A stretch of 20,178 bases of DNA. It comes from SURF-32 sp964648365 (lineage in GTDB: Bacteria > Planctomycetota > Phycisphaerae > UBA1845). This document shows, piece by piece, positions 14,326 through 20,178 of the stretch. The first letter of the stretch is position 1. Every line of letters starts with the position of its first letter. The notes beneath the pieces were generated by a model. It had not been told where the DNA came from and did no database searches. It was given only the letters and a program-made list of their open reading frames with translations. The stretch is taken from contig CAZYLK010000108.1 of NCBI GenBank assembly GCA_964648365.1, positions 1 through 20,178 of the forward strand, given 5' to 3'. A program made the translations under genes and the position numbers.

Positions 14326-17300
14326 ATGAGCGTTACCCGCATCTGGAACCCTGACAGCTACCGACCGCTCCACGTCGTCATGATCGTCCTGCTGATCGTG
14401 GCGCTGGCGGGGTCTTTCATGCTGCTCAGCGTCGCCGAACCGACGACGCTGGTGGACGGCGCGCGCGAGTGGTCGGTCAACTCGCCGCTGCGCTCCGTCG
14501 TCCGCATCCTCTGTCTGGACTATGCCTTTCCGACCTTCTATGCAGACTCCGTGAAGTCGTTCGTCATGGCCATCGCGGCCGCGCTTTCGGTGCTGGCCGT
14601 GGCCGTGGCGATCTGGCTGGGCGAGGCGCCGGGCGAGGGACGATCAGAAGACGACGTCGTTGCGACCGAGGTAGCCGCGGGGGATAGCGCCGAAGCCGCG
14701 GAGGCGAAGCGTCACATTCCGCCCCTGCTGGCGGCGCAACTGCTGGCCGGCCTGTTCGTGCTCTGGTCGATGCTGAGTGCGACCTGGTCCGGCGCGGCGG
14801 AACTGGCCTACGGCGGCACCATCCTGGTCGCGATCCAGTTTCTCTGGGCGTTCTCGCTGGGCAACACACTGAACCGCATCGCCGCCCGCGAGGCGGCGCT
14901 GGCCATGCTGGTCGTCTCCGCCGTGACGGCGACCGTGGCCGTGTGGTACTACTACGGCCGTAACGACACGCTTCGCGCCAAGTTCCCGTTCGGCAATCCG
15001 ATCTTCCTGGCGACCTGCCTGCTGCCCGCGCTGCTGGTGGCCGCGTCGGTTCTCGCCGGTCAGGTTCGCACGCTGCTCAGCGGCGGCGGAGAGTTCAGCG
15101 TGCCGCGCGTCGCCATTTCGCTCGTCGCGCTGGTTCTGGGCGGATGGGCGTTCGCCCTGTCAAACTCCCGCGGGCCGCAACTCGGCCTGGTCTATGGCGT
15201 TTTGGTTATTCTCTTCTGGAACCTGCCGGTCGGCCGGCGCTGGCCGTCGGTTCTGGGCATGGTCGTGGTTGCACTGGTCGCCTATCGGCTGGCGACGGGC
15301 GGGGCGGCCGCGGACGTTGCGACCGGTCGCGACGCCACGATGCGCGTCAGAGGCTACGCCTGGTCGTACGCACTGGAGTTGTTCGAGCAGCGCCCGCTCA
15401 TCGGCCACGGGCAGGGCGGATTCGCGCGCATCGGCGATTCCCTCGCCTCGATCACCCGCGAGAAGGAAAACCTGCTCGCACAATCGGACGTGGTGCTCGA
15501 TCCGCGGGCGCTGTCGGATCGCCTGGACCACGCCCACAACGAGTGGCTGGAGCTTCTGGCCGACCTGGGCGCCGTCGGCATGGTGCTGTTCGGCTGCGTC
15601 ATCATCATGACGTTTCTGTCCGTTTCCGCGGCGCTGGATGCCGCGATGCGGCCGTCGTATCGCAACGTCCTCATCGGCCTCGTGGCCGCGCTGGTCGCCA
15701 TCGGCGTGGCGGATTTCTTCAGCGTCGGCCTGCGCCTCGGCGCCGTGCCGGTCGCATTCTATACGGTGCTCGGGTTGATCTGGGCGCTGAGTCGATCGCC
15801 CGAAACGGACGTGCTCTCACTGGTGGCCGCGCGGTCGGCGTTGCGCCGGGTGCTGCCGGTGGTCTGCGTGGTGATCGCGCTGGCCGTCGCCATCCGCGCC
15901 CGCACCGACTTCAGCGCCGCCCGCAACGCCTATACCGCTTACGAACACGTTCGAAACGGTCGATTCGGCGAGGCGGTCGCCGCGCTCAACCGGCCGCAGC
16001 GCCAGCTCAACCCGGCGAGAGAGTTGCGCAATCGGCTGCGCCTCGCCGAGGCCTACATGCTGTGGGCGCGCTCGCTCAAGGACGAGTGCTTCGGCCTGCT
16101 GCGGGCCGCCACCGCGTCCGGCCAGGCGCCCGACCCGGGCGATCCGCGCGTGATCAAGGCCGAGCAGAAGCGCGACGAGAGTATCGACTACGTGAACGCA
16201 GGGCGGGCGGTGATCGACGAAGTGCTCGCCTGGTCGCCCCATCCGATGGACGCGGGCCTGATCGACTACTGGCTCAACCGTATCGAAATCGAGTTCGCGA
16301 TGGCCAGTACGCAGCCCGATGCGGCCGCGCCCGTGGCCGATCGCATGTTCGCCGCAATTGAAGCGGAGTTGGGCCGGCAGCCCTACTCGCTGGAACTTGC
16401 CCTCGAATACGTTCGCGCCTCGGGTCCGCGGCTCGACCCCGGCACCGCGGCGCTGGTGCTCGCGCGACCGCTGCGCATCCAGCCGGCGCCGGGGCCGCTG
16501 GTCTCGCTCGTCGCCCAGATTGCGTCAGCCGAGGACTTTGACGCCCGGTTTACGCCCGTTTTCTCCGGGGCGATTGCCGCGGCCGAGGCGGACACGCCGC
16601 CCCCCCCCGCAGCCGATCTCGACCTCTTCGTGCCGGAAATCCTCCGCCTGGCCGCCATCGTACAGGTGACGCGCGGCGGCTATGAAATGGCGGAGCGGGC
16701 GCTGGCGCTGGCGGCGGCCCGATACCGCGGGCTGGACGCCCCGTCGGCCACGCCTATGGGGCTGGCCGGTTGTTACTACGAATGGGCGCAGGCCCGGTTC
16801 CTGCTCAACCCCGACGACGCCGATGCCGCGATTGCCACGCTCAAGCTGGCCATCGAGGCCGCGCCGGATTCCGAGATCGGTCGTGCATTCAAGCGCGATC
16901 AGCGCGAGGTGTCGCTGGTCATGTTCCAGTTGGCGGGCGGGCAGGAGGAGCAGGCCCGCCGGGTCATCGTCGAAGCCGCCGGCGCCCACGTCGAGGCGGC
17001 GCGGATCGATCGATACGTCGCTTCGGTCTATGCCGATCTGTGCGTAAGGCTGATCAGCCGGGAGAAAGGATCGCCGCCGGCCCGCTACGGCGAATGGGTC
17101 CGCCGATGCCTGGAACTCGATCCGGAAGGCGAGAAGCCGAACCGCGTTGCGGCCGACTGGGCGCTGCGACAGGGCGATCTGGCCGCCATGGTCGCCCACC
17201 TGCGAAAGGCACTCGCCGCGGGTGCCCCGGTCGAGAGCGTCACGCGGTTCGTCGCATTGGCGCGGGAACAACACCCGCTCTTCCGCCCCCTGGACGAGCT

Positions 17301-17565
17301 GTACCGCGAACTCGCCCCGGACGCCGCAACCTCGCCGGACACGCAGCCCCAGCCGGCGCCCGGGCCGTCTTCCGATCCCTCGGCGCAGGACGATGACGCA
17401 GCCGCCGACCGCAGCGAGGCGCCGGTGAACACGCCGGCGCCCGACGCAACCCGGGAGGGTCTGCCCGAGCCGCCACCGCAGGGGAACGACAACGCGAGTG
17501 GCTCCACGGACGCGCCGGCACCCGAGCCGGGTGCGATTGGCGGCAAATCGAACGGAGGTGGCTGA
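14326..17565 (+). CDS. O-antigen-ligase-like (Wzy_C) membrane protein with TPR-like C-terminal half
   Basis: The 1079-aa protein has about ten to twelve hydrophobic helices over residues 15-525. Within the membrane half, PLIGHGQGGF (357-366) and the periplasmic-loop motif HAHNEWLELLADLGAVG (402-418) match the Wzy_C/O-antigen ligase superfamily, which joins or polymerises glycans at the outer face of the inner membrane. Residues about 530-1000 are soluble and alpha-helical, with TPR-like stretches (GRFGEAVAALNRP, GGYEMAERALALAAARYRG, DDADAAIATLKLAIEAAPDS). The last 80 residues are Pro/Asp/Ala-rich, low complexity and acidic. ATG 14326 has no strong Shine-Dalgarno. A nine-C run at 16600-16608 lies within the frame without breaking it. 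The substrate is unknown. It probably shares a transcript with the preceding gene. Confidence 0.85.
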   Translation: MSVTRIWNPDSYRPLHVVMIVLLIVALAGSFMLLSVAEPTTLVDGAREWSVNSPLRSVVRILCLDYAFPTFYADSVKSFVMAIAAALSVLAVAVAIWLGEAPGEGRSEDDVVATEVAAGDSAEAAEAKRHIPPLLAAQLLAGLFVLWSMLSATWSGAAELAYGGTILVAIQFLWAFSLGNTLNRIAAREAALAMLVVSAVTATVAVWYYYGRNDTLRAKFPFGNPIFLATCLLPALLVAASVLAGQVRTLLSGGGEFSVPRVAISLVALVLGGWAFALSNSRGPQLGLVYGVLVILFWNLPVGRRWPSVLGMVVVALVAYRLATGGAAADVATGRDATMRVRGYAWSYALELFEQRPLIGHGQGGFARIGDSLASITREKENLLAQSDVVLDPRALSDRLDHAHNEWLELLADLGAVGMVLFGCVIIMTFLSVSAALDAAMRPSYRNVLIGLVAALVAIGVADFFSVGLRLGAVPVAFYTVLGLIWALSRSPETDVLSLVAARSALRRVLPVVCVVIALAVAIRARTDFSAARNAYTAYEHVRNGRFGEAVAALNRPQRQLNPARELRNRLRLAEAYMLWARSLKDECFGLLRAATASGQAPDPGDPRVIKAEQKRDESIDYVNAGRAVIDEVLAWSPHPMDAGLIDYWLNRIEIEFAMASTQPDAAAPVADRMFAAIEAELGRQPYSLELALEYVRASGPRLDPGTAALVLARPLRIQPAPGPLVSLVAQIASAEDFDARFTPVFSGAIAAAEADTPPPPAADLDLFVPEILRLAAIVQVTRGGYEMAERALALAAARYRGLDAPSATPMGLAGCYYEWAQARFLLNPDDADAAIATLKLAIEAAPDSEIGRAFKRDQREVSLVMFQLAGGQEEQARRVIVEAAGAHVEAARIDRYVASVYADLCVRLISREKGSPPARYGEWVRRCLELDPEGEKPNRVAADWALRQGDLAAMVAHLRKALAAGAPVESVTRFVALAREQHPLFRPLDELYRELAPDAATSPDTQPQPAPGPSSDPSAQDDDAAADRSEAPVNTPAPDATREGLPEPPPQGNDNASGSTDAPAPEPGAIGGKSNGGG

Positions 17566-17774
17566 ACGGCCGCGGACGGATGACTGGCGCGATTCACCGG
17601 GGCCGACCTGGTCGCCCGGGGCGCCCCAGCCCGGTCGTGGCCTTTCCAGCCGAACGTGAGTACCCTGACCGTAACCCCGCCGGCGTGTCCTGACTGATGT
17701 CGCGGCGGACGCGACCGGAAACGGGTGCCGCCGCCGTGAGCCCCGAGCCAGGCGGTCTGAAAGTGAAGTACCGG

Positions 17775-17786
17775 TCCCGATCGGGA
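17775..17786. promoter_or_regulatory. Perfect 12-bp palindrome upstream of the lipoprotein gene
   Basis: TCCCGATCGGGA is fully self-complementary and lies 22 nt before the GTG/ATG start of the lipoprotein gene, just ahead of its GGAGG site. It could be an operator or a leader hairpin. The rest of the 242-bp spacer after the ligase gene holds GC-rich inverted runs around GGGGCGCCCC (17618-17627) that could act in termination. I found no -35/-10 pair. Confidence 0.35.
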
Positions 17787-17807
17787 TCTGCGTCGGAGGT
17801 TGACTGA

Positions 17808-18956
17808 GTGATGCGTAGCTACCGAGTGGCGCTCTGTGTTCTGGTGGCGGCCGTTGTACCGCTGGTGTCGGCCGGTGGATGCGGCGGCGGTGGCGGTTCA
17901 ACGCGGGCCGTCGTCGTGTTTCGACAGGAGCTTGCGCCGAAGTTCCCGCTGGTGGCGTCGCAGGACGAACCGCTGCGCCTGGGCATCCTCGCGGTGACCC
18001 GATCGCCGGAAGAACAGGGCGGGGGCGGCCGCTCGTCACAAGCCGCGACGCGGGAGCAGATGAGCCGCCGAAGCCGCTACGAAGCGGTCTACGCCGACGG
18101 CTATCGCGAGCCGCTCGTGGACGTGCCGGGCGAACTCGTCGGCGCCATTCAGTCGATGCTGTCCGACGAAATCCGCCGCAGGGATCTAGCCATCGAGATC
18201 ATCGACCAGAAAACCGTCTCGCAGCGTGAGCGGGAGAAGGCGCTGGTGCAGGCCGGCGTCAAGCGGGCCGACCCGAACGCCGACTACGGCCCGGACCTCT
18301 CGTTCGGCACGGCCATCGTCGTGGACGTCACCGCGGCCAAGGAAGTGCTCTACGGCGAAGGGTCCAGCATCGGCGCCAGCGGACTGGGCGACCTCCTGAA
18401 CCAGCGCATGCCCCGTTCGGAGAAGGTGCGCACGGTCGCGCGTGACCTGTCCATCAAGGGTGTCGTGATCCTGTCCAAGCTGGACGGCCGGGCGCAGTTC
18501 ACGCATCGCGTCGACGCGACGCAGTTGGACGAGGAGGAGGCCGGGGCGCTGATGGGCAGCGACAAGAGCGAGCGCGATCTGCCCGCCCAGTCGCAGGTGG
18601 TCAGCGGCATGATCACCGCCATCGCCCGCGAGGTCGTCGGAGCGCTGATCGGGCTGGAGGCGCCGCCAATCGAGGAGCACATCAAATCGTCCTCCAACGA
18701 GAACTGCCGCAACGGTGTCGTCCTGTTAGCGGCCGAGGACTGGGAAGGCGCGTTGCGCGAGTTCAAGGCCGCCCTGGCGATGGATCCGGAGGATGACCGG
18801 GCCTACTACGGCGCCGGCCTGGCCTGCGAGAAGCTCGGCCGCATGGACGAAGCGTTCAACAACTACAGCAAGGCCTACGGATTCGAGAACGAAGACGAAT
18901 ACGAAGCGGCCCGCCGGCGCGTCAGCGGCGCCCGGGGCAAAGGAGCACCCAAGTGA
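17808..18956 (+). CDS. Probable lipoprotein with CsgG-like core and C-terminal TPRs
   Basis: The product is 382 aa from GTG 17808 (GGAGG 8 nt upstream). ATG 17811 directly follows and is an equal alternative. Residues 1-25 form a signal peptide ending in SAGGC, an atypical lipobox with Cys25 as candidate lipidation site, followed by a Gly linker. Residues about 55-290 carry LGILAVTRSPEE, VPGELVGAIQSMLSDEIRRRDLAIEIIDQKTV and a following TAIVVDVTAAKE strand. This order of strand, helix and strand is reminiscent of CsgG/TolB-N-type envelope lipoproteins, but similarity is weak. Residues 299-366 are two TPRs (AEDWEGALREFKAALAMDP, then LGRMDEAFNNYSKAYGF). Its stop overlaps the next start in GTGA, so the two genes are translationally coupled. 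Confidence 0.7.
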   Translation: MMRSYRVALCVLVAAVVPLVSAGGCGGGGGSTRAVVVFRQELAPKFPLVASQDEPLRLGILAVTRSPEEQGGGGRSSQAATREQMSRRSRYEAVYADGYREPLVDVPGELVGAIQSMLSDEIRRRDLAIEIIDQKTVSQREREKALVQAGVKRADPNADYGPDLSFGTAIVVDVTAAKEVLYGEGSSIGASGLGDLLNQRMPRSEKVRTVARDLSIKGVVILSKLDGRAQFTHRVDATQLDEEEAGALMGSDKSERDLPAQSQVVSGMITAIAREVVGALIGLEAPPIEEHIKSSSNENCRNGVVLLAAEDWEGALREFKAALAMDPEDDRAYYGAGLACEKLGRMDEAFNNYSKAYGFENEDEYEAARRRVSGARGKGAPK

Positions 18957-20178
18957 CACGCAGAATCGAAGCCACGACCTTCCGGCTGAACGTCAGCGCG
19001 AGGATCGTTCTGACCGCCTGCCTGGCGGCAGCGATGTTCGTCTCACCGGCGGCGGCGCAGACCGACTCGGACGTCATTACGGTAAACGTCAAGGGCCAAA
19101 GCGCGCTGAACGAAGAGGCGGCCAAGCGCGACGCCCGCCGCAACGCCATCGAGGCCGCGGGCAACATCCACATCGTCAGCCAGTCGGAAGTGAAAGACTT
19201 CGCGCTCGTCAAGGACATCATCAAGACGCGGGCCGACGGCCTGATCGTCGCTGAGCGGTTCTCGAACACCCGCATGGACGGCGACGGCGTGTGGGTGATC
19301 GACCTGGAGGCGAAGGTGTCGAAGTCCAAGCTGGACGCCACCTGGGCCGACGTGGCCATCGTCATGGAGCAGATCGGCCACCCCATCATCATGCTGTTTT
19401 TCGAGGACTGGATCCAGGTCACGCAGCTTGTTCCCGGCGAACGCATCCGCGAGGGCGAAATGGCCCAGCGCAAGCTGCCCGATCCCTCCATCGTCGGCAA
19501 CCAGATCACGCGGATGCTGACCGATTACGGCTTTGAAGTGAAAAATGCCCAGCGCTCGGCCGTGCTCAACGAGCGTGACAAATCGGAGGCGTCCACCAAG
19601 GGCGACATCGAACTGCTGCAAGCCTATGCCCGCCGCAACGGCGCCGATCTGTTCCTCGAAGGCACCGCCAAGGCCAGCGGACCGATCACCAGCCGCTCGA
19701 TCGGCGACGGCTATCCGACGGTCTACCAGTGGAAGACCTTCGGCCAGTGCCACGCTTACTGGGCCGACAGCGGGATGGAGTTCATGGTGACGCCGGCGCT
19801 GGAAGCCGAAAGCGCCTCAAAATACTCCGGCGACGACGGGGCCAAGCGGGCGCTCGACAAGACCGGCGTCGAGATCGGCCGGGAGATCGTGTTCGCCCTC
19901 TTGGACAAGATGACCCGGCGCACGCTGGACGGCTCGATGATCACGCTGCGCATCGGCAACGTGAAAGGCCGCCGCTACCGCGACATCCGCGAGGCGCTGG
20001 GCAAGATCGAAAACGTCGACAGCGTCACGCAGGACTCCTTCGACGGCTCCACGCTCTTCCTGCGCGTCAAGACCCGCCTGCAATCCAGCGACCTGATGGA
20101 CGCCATCTACGACCTGGATTTCGACGGATTCACCCTGGAACTGGACGGCGAAGCGTCGCGAAGCGAGATGCGCTGGAC
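18953..20178 (+). CDS. FlgT/LPP20-like exported protein, partial at the window end
   Basis: The frame opens at GTG 18953, with AAAGGAG 7 nt upstream, and overlaps the previous stop by 4 bases. It stays open for 408 codons to the window edge, so the C-terminus is missing. A signal peptide covers about 1-36 (IVLTACLAAAMFVSPAAA). Residues 41-125 match the FlgT-N/LPP20 pattern: VITVNVKGQSALNEEAAKRD, then ARRNAIEAAG, a strand pair around DGLIVAERF, and WVIDLEAKVS. Later segments (130-320) have mixed alpha/beta features like the mid domain of FlgT or CsgG (ITRMLTDYGFEV, GADLFLEGTA). Residues 330-400 (SMITLRIGNVKGRRYRDIRE and FLRVKTRLQSSDL) form a repeat-like alpha-beta unit. Probably periplasmic or outer-membrane associated. 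No flagellar gene is in view, so a flagellar role is not implied. Confidence 0.75.
   Translation, partial: MTRRIEATTFRLNVSARIVLTACLAAAMFVSPAAAQTDSDVITVNVKGQSALNEEAAKRDARRNAIEAAGNIHIVSQSEVKDFALVKDIIKTRADGLIVAERFSNTRMDGDGVWVIDLEAKVSKSKLDATWADVAIVMEQIGHPIIMLFFEDWIQVTQLVPGERIREGEMAQRKLPDPSIVGNQITRMLTDYGFEVKNAQRSAVLNERDKSEASTKGDIELLQAYARRNGADLFLEGTAKASGPITSRSIGDGYPTVYQWKTFGQCHAYWADSGMEFMVTPALEAESASKYSGDDGAKRALDKTGVEIGREIVFALLDKMTRRTLDGSMITLRIGNVKGRRYRDIREALGKIENVDSVTQDSFDGSTLFLRVKTRLQSSDLMDAIYDLDFDGFTLELDGEASRSEMRW

Noticed and set aside
16600..16608. Frameshift at the nine-C run in the ligase-like gene
   Set aside because: The reading frame remains open, and the helical region continues normally across it.
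16525..18039. 504-codon minus-strand frame
   Set aside because: It overlaps the C-terminal half of the ligase-like gene and the start of the lipoprotein gene, both supported by motifs or ribosome sites.

Overview
The window is a GC-rich bacterial chromosome segment with large secreted proteins and short intergenic spacers. Several signs suggest a planctomycete, perhaps near the Phycisphaerae: Asp-rich dockerin/EF-hand-like tails on secreted proteins, a PEP-CTERM-like C-terminal anchor, TPR-rich and O-antigen-ligase-like membrane proteins, and hairpin-type intergenic repeats. This assignment is inference from protein style. No rRNA, tRNA, CRISPR array or insertion sequence was recognised.

Layout. 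(1) 1-683: a gutted zeta-toxin-like kinase gene (105-389) overlaps a small partner gene (376-573), with fragments of dispersed intergenic repeats on both sides. (2) 684-1943 (-): chorismate synthase (aroC), followed by a 541-bp gene-free spacer with hairpin repeats. (3) 2485-5376 (+): a secreted M14 zinc carboxypeptidase fused to an EF-hand-like linker and a parallel beta-helix. It converges on a phosphotransferase gene (5466-6566, -) across a hairpin terminator. (4) 6640-9312 (-): a giant TPR protein of 23 units with a 38-residue period. A heptamer tandem repeat then lies before a DUF2130 coiled-coil/nuclease-like gene (9513-10826, -). (5) 11106-12623 (+): an exported seven-repeat FG-GAP propeller with a dockerin-like tail, converging on a small exported PEP-CTERM-like protein (12674-13405, -). 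(6) 13663 to the end (+): a PduO-type cobalamin adenosyltransferase, an O-antigen-ligase-like membrane protein with a large TPR-like soluble half, a lipoprotein-like TPR protein, and a FlgT/LPP20-like exported protein that runs off the window.

How the genes relate. Most of the content is cell-envelope or extracellular (peptidase, propeller, anchored protein, polymer ligase, lipoprotein pair). Two housekeeping enzymes, AroC and the cobalamin adenosyltransferase, sit among them. The tightest coupling is the last pair: the lipoprotein stop and the next GTG start overlap in GTGA, which suggests co-translation and a shared envelope complex. That pair is the best candidate here for an undescribed system. 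The zeta-toxin remnant with its retained partner is the clearest sign of gene decay.
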